DNA of 64,000 bases, from contig UQGG01000006.1 in the NCBI GenBank assembly GCA_900540475.1, positions 62,001 through 126,000 of the forward strand. The letters are read 5' to 3'. The number at the start of each line of letters is the position of its first letter. The first letter of the stretch is position 1. Positions 52,333 through 60,790 of the stretch are shown here, in pieces. The notes beneath the pieces were generated by a model. It worked only from the letters and a program-made list of their open reading frames with translations. It ran no database searches and was not told where the DNA came from. This DNA comes from an uncultured Robinsoniella sp. Its GTDB lineage: Bacteria; Bacillota; Clostridia; Lachnospirales; Lachnospiraceae. The position numbers and the translations under genes are program-made.

Positions 52333-53475
52333 ATGAGAGGTACACTGTTGATTCGTGGCGGCAGACTACTGTCACCAGGGGATGGATATTATTATGAAAA
52401 AAAAGATATTTTAATCAGAGAAGGGCTTATTGCGGAAATTCGTGAACATATAAATGTTCCGGCAGATGCAGATGTGATACAGCTGGATGGAGAGACTGTG
52501 TCGCCGGGATTTATAGACATTCACGGGCATTTTGATATGGACAGTCCCTTAAATATTGGTTTGCATCCCGACGTGGCAGGTGTCCGCCTTGGAAACTGTG
52601 CAGTGATTGACGCCGGTTCTACTGGAGCGGCAAATTACGAACAATTCCATGATAAGTATATGACAAATACAATGACACGGGTATATGCGCTGCTCAATCT
52701 GGCATATCATGGAATAAACACCTGGTCGGAACTGTCAGAGGAAGATAATCTCCGGATAGATGAGATGAAAGAGATGATCAGAAAATATCCGGGCACTATT
52801 GTGGGAGTTAAAGTCCGCTCGGACGGTGAGGCGGTGGGTAAGCTTGGGCTGCTGCCCTTCCAGCTGGGACAAAAGGCAGCACGGGAGTTAAAACTTCCAT
52901 TCGTTGCCCATGTGGGAGAATATCCCCCAAAGGTAAGTGAAATGATTGACCTTGCCCAAAAGGGAGATCTGCTGACCCATTGCTATAACCGCTATGCCCC
53001 AAATGGAATACACAATAGTATGGTAGATTCCGATGGAAAAGTCCTGGATAGCGTCTTTATGGCAAAAAAGCGGGGGGTGCTGTTTGATGTGGGACATGGT
53101 GGCTGCAGTTTCTGCTTTCAGATTGCACATGCTGCATTTGATCAGGGATTTTATCCGGATATGATCAGTACCGATATTTATGCATGGAATTTCTTAAAAC
53201 CAGTCTGGGGATTAATACATACTATGAATAAAATTTTACACCTGGGTATGAATATGGAAGAATGCGTGCGTTGTGTGACATCAGTTCCGGCAGATTTTTT
53301 CCATTTGGAAGGACTGGGACATTTAAAAGAAGGAAATAAAGGAGATATCACTATTTTCCATATGGAGGATCACCCCATTGAACTGGTTGATTCCAAAGGC
53401 AGGGCAGAGACCTGCAGAAACAGAATCGTAGCAGATTACGTGACGGTTGGAGGGAAGGCACATCGTCTGCTGTAG
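52333..53475 (+). CDS. Amidohydrolase/deacetylase-family metallohydrolase
   Basis: A 380-residue amidohydrolase-superfamily enzyme of the EF_0837/AHA_3915 type. Metal ligands appear as HGHFD (HxH), GVKVRSD with the candidate carbamylated Lys, AHVGE, THCYN and the Asp in STDI. The related Atu3266/EF0837 proteins hydrolyse acetylated alpha-hydroxy acids. Here it may release an acyl group or open an amide of the imported compound. Cotranscribed with the BCCT transporter under sigma-54 control. The reaction is inferred only from family. Confidence 0.82.
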   Translation: MRGTLLIRGGRLLSPGDGYYYEKKDILIREGLIAEIREHINVPADADVIQLDGETVSPGFIDIHGHFDMDSPLNIGLHPDVAGVRLGNCAVIDAGSTGAANYEQFHDKYMTNTMTRVYALLNLAYHGINTWSELSEEDNLRIDEMKEMIRKYPGTIVGVKVRSDGEAVGKLGLLPFQLGQKAARELKLPFVAHVGEYPPKVSEMIDLAQKGDLLTHCYNRYAPNGIHNSMVDSDGKVLDSVFMAKKRGVLFDVGHGGCSFCFQIAHAAFDQGFYPDMISTDIYAWNFLKPVWGLIHTMNKILHLGMNMEECVRCVTSVPADFFHLEGLGHLKEGNKGDITIFHMEDHPIELVDSKGRAETCRNRIVADYVTVGGKAHRLL

Positions 53476-53519
53476 ATTTAAGTTTGCCGGAGTGGTGCTG
53501 AAGTTTCCATAAATAATCG

Positions 53520-53547
53520 TTACAGAGTCCGCAAACTATGCTAAAAT
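53520..53547 (+). promoter_or_regulatory. Possible sigma-A promoter of rpoN
   Basis: TTACAG (53520-53525), 16-bp spacer, TAAAAT (53542-53547). The start point near 53555 would give rpoN a leader of about 240 nt. Confidence 0.45.
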
Positions 53548-53590
53548 AAACTTAACAGTATATTGGGAAAACGTTCTTTAAATTGTCTGG

Positions 53591-53719
53591 ATGGCAGTAA
53601 ATCAATTTTGTGCCATACATTTTCTGTGAGGATGCCTGATACCGGGAATAAGATGAAAGCTGCTGAATAAGATGCAGTAAATGGTTATTTCCGGGAAAGG
53701 GATCTGCACAGATCAGGCA
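53591..53719 (+). ncRNA. Structured leader upstream of rpoN (candidate)
   Basis: ATGGCA (53591-53596) pairs with TGCCAT (53611-53616). A nested structure follows: TGCCTGAT (53633-53640) with ATCAGGCA (53712-53719), CCGGGAATAA (53642-53651) with TTATTTCCGG (53685-53694), and CTGC/GCAG inside. GATCTG/CAGATC (53701-53714) competes with the outer stem, so two exclusive folds exist. No T-run or known riboswitch class is recognised. The 317-bp gap 53476-53792 contains this and the promoter. Confidence 0.45.
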
Positions 53720-53792
53720 TTTGAAGAACGCTTTGTCACGTCTTAAGAATAAATAGCTTGACGTAGAAAAGCAGGAGTGTGGGACCCTGAGA

Positions 53793-55229
53793 ATGGAGAA
53801 AGGAGCGTATACTGCATTGGTGATTAACCGGATAGGGTTTATGAGCATGCAGCATACCAGGAACGATATGGAACTTCAGGTAAAAATGAGCCAGCAGATG
53901 AATATGTCACAGAGAATGATTCAATCGGTACAAATTCTACAGATGACAGGTCAGGAACTGGAAACTTATGTGAAGGAACTGGCTATGGAAAATCCGTTGA
54001 TTGATTTGGAGAATATGGAACCCCCTGTCAGCCGGGAAGATGATATCCGCAGGAAATTGGAATGGCTGGAGCAGATGAATGAGGAAAACCGGGTTTATTA
54101 TAATCAGGAATATGAAGAGCGTGTGGAAACGGATGTCTGGGGAACTATTGGAAAAGGCGAGGAAGAGGATTTACAGGAATACCTGCTGTCTCAGCTTTTG
54201 ACTTATGATCTGGATGTGCAGGAACATACAGTTATGGAGTACATGATAGCATGTATTGATCAAAAGGGGTATTTTACATTGCCGCTGGATGATGTGTGCC
54301 GGCAATTCCAAATAGAAAATGAGAAAGCAAAAAAACTGCTACATCTCATACAGGGGATGGAGCCGGCAGGAATTGGGTGCAGGGATTTAAGGGAATGTCT
54401 GCTGCTTCAGATTGACCGCAGACAAATGGATGAACCAAATGCAAGGAAGATTATCGACTTGTACCTGGATCTGCTGGGAAAAAACCAGATGGATAAGATA
54501 GCCAAAAAGCTTGGAGCTTCGGTGGAAGAAGTGCTGGAGGCTTACAAAGTGATCCAGTCATTAAACCCGAAACCGGGAAACAGCTTTTATACCAGAGAAA
54601 CATTGTCATATATTGTCCCTGATATAACGGTGGTTAAACTCAGCGGGTATTACGAAATCCTCCTCAACGAATACATGTATCCCAGAGTCATCATGAATAC
54701 CTCCTATTGCCAATTGCTGAAAAAGGAAACAGATCAGGATACAAAGGACTATGTCCAGTCAAAATTGAAACAGGCAGAATGGGTTAGAAATTGCATTTCG
54801 CAGCGGAATACTACTATGATCCGGGTGGTGAAGTGTATCGTTGATCTTCAGGAGGACTTTTTTGCTGGCGGAAAAGGGCTGAAAACCATGTGCCTGTCAG
54901 ATGTGGCAGACAGACTGGAAATCCATGCATCAACTGTCAGCCGCGCCCTTCAGGGAAAATATCTGCAGTGTACCTGGGGCATCTTTCCCCTGAACTATTT
55001 CTTTTCCAAAGGGGTGGAGTCCAGTGAAGACAATGGATTGGTAGCCTCAGCGGGAGTACAGGAGCGGATCAAGGAAATTGTGGCTGCAGAAGATAAGAAG
55101 AAGCCGCTCAGCGACCAGAAGATTACGGAAAGACTGGTAGCGGAAGGCATAAGGATTTCTCGCAGAACAGTGGCGAAATACCGGGATGCATGCGGGATAA
55201 GGGATGCATGCGGCAGGAAGAAGTTCTAA
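53793..55229 (+). CDS. rpoN: RNA polymerase sigma-54 factor
   Basis: The frame gives 478 residues; ATGs at 53841 or 53847 are alternative starts, because ELQVKMSQQMNMSQRMIQSVQILQM is where region I should begin. Region I (Gln/Met-rich, activator contact) is followed by an acidic stretch, the core-binding domain (GIGCRDLRECLLLQ, LNPKPG), a helix-turn-helix (SDVADRLEIHASTVSRAL) and the C-terminal RpoN box RRTVAKYRD that contacts the -24 element. It directs polymerase to -24/-12 promoters, two of which flank it. The tail after the RpoN box contains a duplicated RDACG. Encoded between the two operons that it probably serves. Confidence 0.94.
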   Translation: MEKGAYTALVINRIGFMSMQHTRNDMELQVKMSQQMNMSQRMIQSVQILQMTGQELETYVKELAMENPLIDLENMEPPVSREDDIRRKLEWLEQMNEENRVYYNQEYEERVETDVWGTIGKGEEEDLQEYLLSQLLTYDLDVQEHTVMEYMIACIDQKGYFTLPLDDVCRQFQIENEKAKKLLHLIQGMEPAGIGCRDLRECLLLQIDRRQMDEPNARKIIDLYLDLLGKNQMDKIAKKLGASVEEVLEAYKVIQSLNPKPGNSFYTRETLSYIVPDITVVKLSGYYEILLNEYMYPRVIMNTSYCQLLKKETDQDTKDYVQSKLKQAEWVRNCISQRNTTMIRVVKCIVDLQEDFFAGGKGLKTMCLSDVADRLEIHASTVSRALQGKYLQCTWGIFPLNYFFSKGVESSEDNGLVASAGVQERIKEIVAAEDKKKPLSDQKITERLVAEGIRISRRTVAKYRDACGIRDACGRKKF

Positions 55230-55231
55230 AT

Positions 55232-55263
55232 AAGCCCCCTGTTCCATACGGCAGGGGGCTTTG
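55232..55263. terminator. Bidirectional intrinsic terminator
   Basis: AAGCCCCCTG (55232-55241) and CAGGGGGCTT (55252-55261), perfect 10-bp stem. It separates rpoN from the convergent activator gene. Confidence 0.9.
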
Positions 55264-55265
55264 CT

Positions 55266-57014
55266 TTAGTCATCCCGATACTTTTTCAACAGCTTAGAAA
55301 CCGTGGACTGGTCAATCCCAAGTGCCTCTGCCGCCTTATAAGTAGAACCATAAAGTTCATATGCTCTTTGAATCAATATTTTCTCCAGTATACCTTTTGC
55401 CTCTTTATATGGCAGGATTCCATTGCACACAATGCTAAGGGCAGGCTTCTGTCTTTCGTTAATTGCTTCGTGTAAAATTTCGGATGAGACGATTTCCGAT
55501 TCACTCATTACAATCATACGTTCCAGCGTATGTTCCAGTTCCCGTACATTTCCGGGCCAGCGGTATTGATACATTTCTTTGATGACATCGGGGGAAAGCT
55601 GACGCTGCAGATTGTATTTGCCGTTAAACTTTTTTAGAAAATATTCCGTGAGCGCAGGTATGTCCTCTGTCCGTTCCCGCAGGGGAGGGATCTGTATGCT
55701 GAATACGTTTAACCGGTAAAAGAGATCCATTCGAAAAGTCCCCTTTTCTACCATTTCATTTAAGTTCTGATTAGTGGCTGAAATAATCCGCACATCTGCA
55801 TGATGGCGTTTGGTTCCCCCAACACGGACATAGGAATTATCCTGAAGAAAATCCAATAGCTTTATCTGAAGATGAAAAGGCATGTCTCCAATCTCATCCA
55901 AGAACAGAGTACCGCCGTGTGCCATCTCTACTTTTCCTTTTTTACCGCCTTTAGAAGCGCCGGTAAAGCTGCCTTCTTCATAACCGAACAGCTCAGCTTC
56001 GATTAAATTTTCCGGTATCAGCCCGCAGTTGATCTTTACAAAAGGCTGGGTACGCCGATTGCTGAGATAATGAATGCTCTTAGCTACAATTTCTTTTCCG
56101 ACTCCGGTCTCTCCAAGTATTAAGACGGTCATTTCAAGAGGTGACGCACGCTTAATGGCATGCATGACCTTAAACATTTCTTTGCTGTCAAAGTAGAAAT
56201 TCATCTGCTCAAATTCCCGCTTCTGCATCCGTTCAATCTCATAATGCTTTTGTTCCAGCTTTCGCTGTTCTGCCGCCAGCTGTTGATTTAGCTGGAGAAT
56301 TTCTGCTACATTCTTTGAAGTACACACTGCATAATCTACTTCTCCTCGGGCATTAAAAATAGGGATTGCAGTACTTAACCGTTCTTCACCAGTCTGCATA
56401 TGTGTCTGCAGGTTTACTTTTTTACCTGTTTTCAAAACTTCCAGTGCAGCGCTGGGATAAAAAATTCTTTTTTCCACCAGTTCCCCCAGGGTACGTCCTA
56501 CGATTTCTTTTGAGGAAAGTCCCATCAGCGCTTCTGCTTTTTTATTGAGATAACAGACTTTGCCTTCCTTAGAAGAGACAATAATTTCTTCTTCAATATT
56601 TTCAAATACCTGCTGAAATCCTTCAAAGGGCATATCCATAATAGGATTGGGGGAATGCTGATTCATATTCTTAATACGGGAATCGTAATGCAGCACACCT
56701 ATGGGCATTTCCTGCTCCATAGCGATTATATAGGTCCCGCATTCCGTCCTGCTAAGCGCATCCAGTGAAGCACCGGAGGGCATAAGTACAAAGGGTTTAT
56801 CTGATGGGGTATCCTCAAGGCTGCAGAGGGAATGGGGGTTTTGCAGATAATATTTCATCAGATACTGTGATGAGAAGACACCTCTTACCTGCCCGTCCAG
56901 AACAGACAGGACGTAAGACGGGGTGTCATCCATCAAGCGTGCAACTCCATCTTTTAACAAATCCGATGGATGCATTATTAAAAAATCAGTATGGCATAGA
57001 TCTCTTAGAATCAT
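55266..57014 (-). CDS. Sigma-54-dependent enhancer-binding regulator (PAS-AAA-Fis)
   Basis: Start placed at ATG 57014-57012 with AAGAGG upstream; the frame extends to 57098, but this would include the dyad at 57064-57081. The 582-residue activator has an N-terminal region that looks CBS-like (about 5-115), a PAS domain (about 130-240, GKVCYLNKKAEALMGLSSKEIVG), a coiled coil, the AAA+ domain with Walker A GETGVGKE, a GSFTGA loop, LFLDEIGDM and R-finger region (RMDLFYRLNVF), and a Fis-type helix-turn-helix (KAAEALGIDQSTVSKLLKKY). GSFTGA replaces the usual GAFTGA. It likely senses a ligand via PAS and activates both flanking sigma-54 promoters. Confidence 0.92.
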   Translation of the reverse strand: MILRDLCHTDFLIMHPSDLLKDGVARLMDDTPSYVLSVLDGQVRGVFSSQYLMKYYLQNPHSLCSLEDTPSDKPFVLMPSGASLDALSRTECGTYIIAMEQEMPIGVLHYDSRIKNMNQHSPNPIMDMPFEGFQQVFENIEEEIIVSSKEGKVCYLNKKAEALMGLSSKEIVGRTLGELVEKRIFYPSAALEVLKTGKKVNLQTHMQTGEERLSTAIPIFNARGEVDYAVCTSKNVAEILQLNQQLAAEQRKLEQKHYEIERMQKREFEQMNFYFDSKEMFKVMHAIKRASPLEMTVLILGETGVGKEIVAKSIHYLSNRRTQPFVKINCGLIPENLIEAELFGYEEGSFTGASKGGKKGKVEMAHGGTLFLDEIGDMPFHLQIKLLDFLQDNSYVRVGGTKRHHADVRIISATNQNLNEMVEKGTFRMDLFYRLNVFSIQIPPLRERTEDIPALTEYFLKKFNGKYNLQRQLSPDVIKEMYQYRWPGNVRELEHTLERMIVMSESEIVSSEILHEAINERQKPALSIVCNGILPYKEAKGILEKILIQRAYELYGSTYKAAEALGIDQSTVSKLLKKYRDD

Positions 57015-57063
57015 GTTGAACCTCTTTTCCTTTTGTAAATACAGATGAAAAATCACATTACCA

Positions 57064-57081
57064 TGATGAAAAAAATCATCA
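57064..57081 (+). promoter_or_regulatory. Third enhancer-type dyad
   Basis: TGATGA-AAAAAA-TCATCA (57064-57081) matches RATGA-N6-TCATY. It lies about 50 bp upstream of the activator start and about 160 bp upstream of the sigma-54 promoter at 57240, so one site could serve both autoregulation and activation. Confidence 0.7.
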
Positions 57082-57239
57082 AAATTTGTTCCCCACACTT
57101 AATAAAATTATAGCATGGTGAATTTGGGATAGCAAGGAGGATTAAAAAACAGGGGAGATAATACAGATTGGAACCTGTAATCGGAAATGCAAATACAGAT
57201 ATCATTTTTTTCTCAAATAATGCCTCGTGGAAATACACA

Positions 57240-57256
57240 TTGGCATGGAAATTGCT
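57240..57256 (+). promoter_or_regulatory. Sigma-54 (-24/-12) promoter of the fusion-gene operon
   Basis: TTGGCAT-GGAAA-TTGCT (57240-57256). GG (57242-57243) and GC (57254-57255) are exactly 10 bp apart. Start point near 57267. Confidence 0.83.
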
Positions 57257-57319
57257 CTAATAAATAGTGAAAGCTCAAAATAAAAGATCAGGCGTATGTC
57301 TGAGGAATTGGAGGACAAA

Positions 57320-59293
57320 GTGAAAAAAAATGATATGGCAAGAAGAAAAGATCATGAGTTGATTCGGAATCATGTGGCAATTTTTGATTTTACAATGGGA
57401 GTCATGGAGATTACAGGAAGTGATGCAAGGCAGTTTTTAGATGAAATGTGTGTAAATGATATTGCGCATCTGGTTCCCGGAAAGGTAATGTACACCAGTA
57501 TTTTAAATAAAGATGCGGTATTTGTGGATGACGTTACCGTATATTGCTACCATGATGAAAAATACTGGATGATATCAGCATTTAAGGACAGCACCTTAAA
57601 ATGGTTCCACCAGCACAAAGGAAAAAAGGCCGTCCGATTTGAAGATCTCAGTGATAAAATAGCGTTGTGGTCAATTCAGGGACCGGATTCCAGACGTATG
57701 CTGGCATCCTATCTCCGATATGACATGACAAATATGAAGTATTATACCTTTATGGAAAATGAAGCCGGGGGTATTCCTATTATCTTCTCACGCACTGGAT
57801 TTACCGGAGAGCTGGGATTTGAAATATTTGCGGATAATACCCGCATCGGGCAGATCGTGTCAGATCTTTTGGAAGCGGGAAAGAGATATGGTGTACGTGT
57901 AATAGAAAGTGATGTCACGTTAGAAAGTATCCCAACAGAAAAAGGCTTGATTACAGTTCGCGATTTTGGCGGTACCAACCCGCTGGAAATGGGAATGGAA
58001 CGTTCTGTGAAATTCGATAAGCCATTCTTTATCGGCCAGGAGAAATTACTTGAAATAAAAGGAGAGGGCATAAAACGAAAGTTGATGGGATTTACAGCTG
58101 ATGAAGATGACATTGATATTGAAAATGAAAGTCTTGTTTATGCAGATGGTAAAGTGATCGGTAAGGTAACGACAGCTAATTACGGTTATACTGTAGAAAA
58201 GAGTATTGGCTATTGCCTGGTTGACTCCCGATATGCTACACTGGATCAAAAGGCAGTAGTGGTTACAAATGGAATAGAGGCAGGAATTACCTTATGTGAC
58301 CGGGTATTCTATGATCAGGGACGTACCCGTATTAATGCAAAAAGAGAAATGTGTGATATTAAAATACCAGATACAAGAGCGTATTTACAGCATATAACGA
58401 TGAACGCAAAGAAGGAGTTTAAAGGAGTCTATGCGGCGATGGCAACGCCATTGAACCGGGATGAAAGCCTGGATGTGGAAGGAATCGCAAATATGGTAAA
58501 CCATCTGGTGGAAAGCAGGCTGGATGGAATACTGGTCGGAGGAAGTTCAGGAGAGTATTCCGTTTTGACCATGGAAGAACGGAAACAGTTATTTAAAGCA
58601 GCCGTAGATGCAGCGGACAGACGGTGTAATATTGTGGCGTGCTGCAGTACCAATACAACGGCGGGGACCAAGGAACTGTGTTCTTACGCCGGAGAAATAG
58701 GGATAGACTTTGTACTTATCATGACACCCTTTGATCCGGCTACCACAGAAGAGGAAATGGTTGCCTATTATAAAGAGATAGCCAGATATTCCAGACCTGG
58801 AGTTATTATTTATCATTATCCGGATTACACTAATGTTACTTTATCGGTGGAATCCATTGTAGAATTGTCCAGAGAAAAAAATATTATTGGAATTAAGAAT
58901 GTTACCGATCTGACCAGTACGGTTGAGGTAATTAATGAAACCAAAAATGAGGATTTTTATGTTTGTACCGGTACAGATGAAGTTTTCCTTGGAGCAATGG
59001 CATGCGGAGGTGATGGATTTATGGGAATTGGGGCTTGTATTGCACCGAAGATCTGCCGTGAACTATATGACAGCTTTCAGGCGGGAGATCTGTGTCGTGC
59101 CAGAGAATGCCACCGCAGGCTGTGCAAGATAATGAAAGTAGTTTTTTCAGGTGCATTCCCGGGATCTTTAAAAGCGGCAATGGAAATACAGGGATATGCC
59201 TGCGGTTATCCAAAAAGACCGCTGGCAGCGGCTGATATTGACTGTAAGAGAAGGCTGGCTGATGTATTGGTGCAGACCGGCGTGATTGAGTAA
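57320..59293 (+). CDS. GcvT-like folate aminomethyltransferase fused to DapA-family aldolase
   Basis: Start set at GTG 57320, five bases after GGAGG; ATG 57296 is in frame but has no clear site. The 657-residue protein joins two enzymes. Residues about 1-350 are a GcvT/YgfZ-type folate-binding protein (FDFTMGVMEITGSDARQFLDEM, LWSIQGPDSRRML, SRTGFTGELGFEIF). From about 361 (KEFKGVYAAMATPLNRD) to the end is a complete DHDPS/N-acetylneuraminate-lyase barrel with GGSSGEYSVL, the Tyr in IIYHYPDY (498) and the Schiff-base Lys in IIGIKNVTD (526). Both halves look intact. I infer an N-demethylase channelled to a retro-aldol or dehydratase step. Operon with mttB-like and ilvD-like genes, 18 bp apart from the former. 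Confidence 0.88.
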   Translation: MKKNDMARRKDHELIRNHVAIFDFTMGVMEITGSDARQFLDEMCVNDIAHLVPGKVMYTSILNKDAVFVDDVTVYCYHDEKYWMISAFKDSTLKWFHQHKGKKAVRFEDLSDKIALWSIQGPDSRRMLASYLRYDMTNMKYYTFMENEAGGIPIIFSRTGFTGELGFEIFADNTRIGQIVSDLLEAGKRYGVRVIESDVTLESIPTEKGLITVRDFGGTNPLEMGMERSVKFDKPFFIGQEKLLEIKGEGIKRKLMGFTADEDDIDIENESLVYADGKVIGKVTTANYGYTVEKSIGYCLVDSRYATLDQKAVVVTNGIEAGITLCDRVFYDQGRTRINAKREMCDIKIPDTRAYLQHITMNAKKEFKGVYAAMATPLNRDESLDVEGIANMVNHLVESRLDGILVGGSSGEYSVLTMEERKQLFKAAVDAADRRCNIVACCSTNTTAGTKELCSYAGEIGIDFVLIMTPFDPATTEEEMVAYYKEIARYSRPGVIIYHYPDYTNVTLSVESIVELSREKNIIGIKNVTDLTSTVEVINETKNEDFYVCTGTDEVFLGAMACGGDGFMGIGACIAPKICRELYDSFQAGDLCRARECHRRLCKIMKVVFSGAFPGSLKAAMEIQGYACGYPKRPLAAADIDCKRRLADVLVQTGVIE

Positions 59294-59311
59294 GATAAAG
59301 GAGGGGGCTGT

Positions 59312-60748
59312 ATGGCACTGACAGGGAGACTGGAACTACTCACAAAAACTCAGCTGGAACAAGTTCATGAAGCGAGCCTTAAGATTTTGAAAGAGACAGG
59401 TGTTTATTTTAATTGTTCAGAGGCAGTTGACCTGTTTAAGGTTCATGGCTTCCGGGTGGATGGTAAAAATGTCTTTTTTACGGAAAATAATATTACAGAA
59501 GCGCTGAAAACTTGTCCCAGCCTCTATGATTTCCGCGCCAGGAATCCGAAGATGTCTATGCAGCATGGTATCGGACAGAGGAATAAACTGCTGGTATCTG
59601 CTTGTTACGGCTCTCCTTTTGTGTCGGAAAATGGTGTGGAGCGAAATGGAACAGCACGAGATTATATTGATTTTACAAAGTTAGTACAGGCATGTGATGC
59701 AGTAACCTTTGCTGGCGGGATTCTGACGGAACCTGTTGATATCCCCGCTGGAATCAGGGAGCTTACCATGTTCTACTACTCTCTGAAACATTCAGATAAG
59801 CTGCTGCTTGGATTTTCCGGAACGAAAGATAAGCTTGCCCATATATTTAAAATGGCACAGATTACTTTTGAGCAGGGAGAGGAGCTTTGGAATGACTGTA
59901 TCATGGCGGTGCCGGTTTGTCCTACAAGTCCGCTGAAGTACGAGGTGACTGCGTGTGAATCCCTTTTGGAATTTGCAAAAAAAGGACAGCCGGTCTATAT
60001 CGTTAACTGCCTGATGGCAGGGGTCACAAGTCCTATTTCCATTCTGGGAACAGCGGTACAGCAAAATTGTGAGTTTCTGGCGGGGCTTGTGCTGGCGCAG
60101 CTGGTAAAGCCGGGAACACCGGTTGTTTATGTGCCGGGATCCACGACAGCAAATATGCGGATGGTCTGCTATGCAAATGGTTCTCCCGAAGCAAATATGT
60201 GCAATCTTGTGGGATTGCAGCTGGCGTATTACTACAACTTGCCTAACCGGGTGATGTCGGGAATTACTGATTCAAAGGTTGTGGATTATCAGGCTGGCAT
60301 GGAAACAATGCAGAATCATCTGCTGCTTACTGCGGCAGGTGCCCAGTGCCTTCACAATGGAGTGGGGACATTAAACAGTTTGATTTCCATGTCATTCCCC
60401 AAATTTGTGCTGGATGCAGAGTGTGTGGATCGGATCAATATCATAGCCGCAGGAATTCCGTTTGGGGAAGAAGAACTTGCAGTTGGAGATATCATGGAGG
60501 TAGGGGCCCATGGAAGCCATCTGATGAGTGACAGTACCCTGAATCACTACGACTGCCGCTGGGAGGCAAGTCTTTCCTGCAGCGGTCCCTACTCCCAGTG
60601 GGAAGAGCAGGGTTCCAAGGATGCCAGCCAAAGAGCACAGATTTATGCAGGACAGCTCATTGGCAGCCAGCCGGCAGAAGGTCTTTTGCCCGAACGGGTG
60701 GACTTGAAATTAAAGAATTATCTGGAATCCATTTCTGGGACAGCCTGA
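59312..60748 (+). CDS. MttB-superfamily (trimethylamine-type) methyltransferase, non-pyrrolysine
   Basis: A 478-residue COG5598 protein. It reads through without any in-frame TAG, so it lacks the pyrrolysine of the archaeal MttB and joins the group containing the betaine methyltransferases MtgB, MtpB and MtcB. Recognised segments are KTQLEQVHEASLKILKETGVYF at the N-terminus and the barrel region GTPVVYVPGSTTANMRM and LPNRVMSGITDSKVVDYQAGMETM. Such enzymes move a methyl group from a quaternary amine to a corrinoid protein. No corrinoid protein gene or activator is present here, which is unusual. AAAGGAGGGGG precedes the ATG. The substrate is probably what the BCCT protein imports. Confidence 0.88.
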   Translation: MALTGRLELLTKTQLEQVHEASLKILKETGVYFNCSEAVDLFKVHGFRVDGKNVFFTENNITEALKTCPSLYDFRARNPKMSMQHGIGQRNKLLVSACYGSPFVSENGVERNGTARDYIDFTKLVQACDAVTFAGGILTEPVDIPAGIRELTMFYYSLKHSDKLLLGFSGTKDKLAHIFKMAQITFEQGEELWNDCIMAVPVCPTSPLKYEVTACESLLEFAKKGQPVYIVNCLMAGVTSPISILGTAVQQNCEFLAGLVLAQLVKPGTPVVYVPGSTTANMRMVCYANGSPEANMCNLVGLQLAYYYNLPNRVMSGITDSKVVDYQAGMETMQNHLLLTAAGAQCLHNGVGTLNSLISMSFPKFVLDAECVDRINIIAAGIPFGEEELAVGDIMEVGAHGSHLMSDSTLNHYDCRWEASLSCSGPYSQWEEQGSKDASQRAQIYAGQLIGSQPAEGLLPERVDLKLKNYLESISGTA

Positions 60749-60790
60749 TTCCAATAACAAATCGGTCATGAATGAAAAGAAAGGAATGAC

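Noticed and set aside
59312..60748. Pyrrolysine-type MttB.
   Set aside because: The frame has no internal TAG, and no pyl genes are visible in the window.
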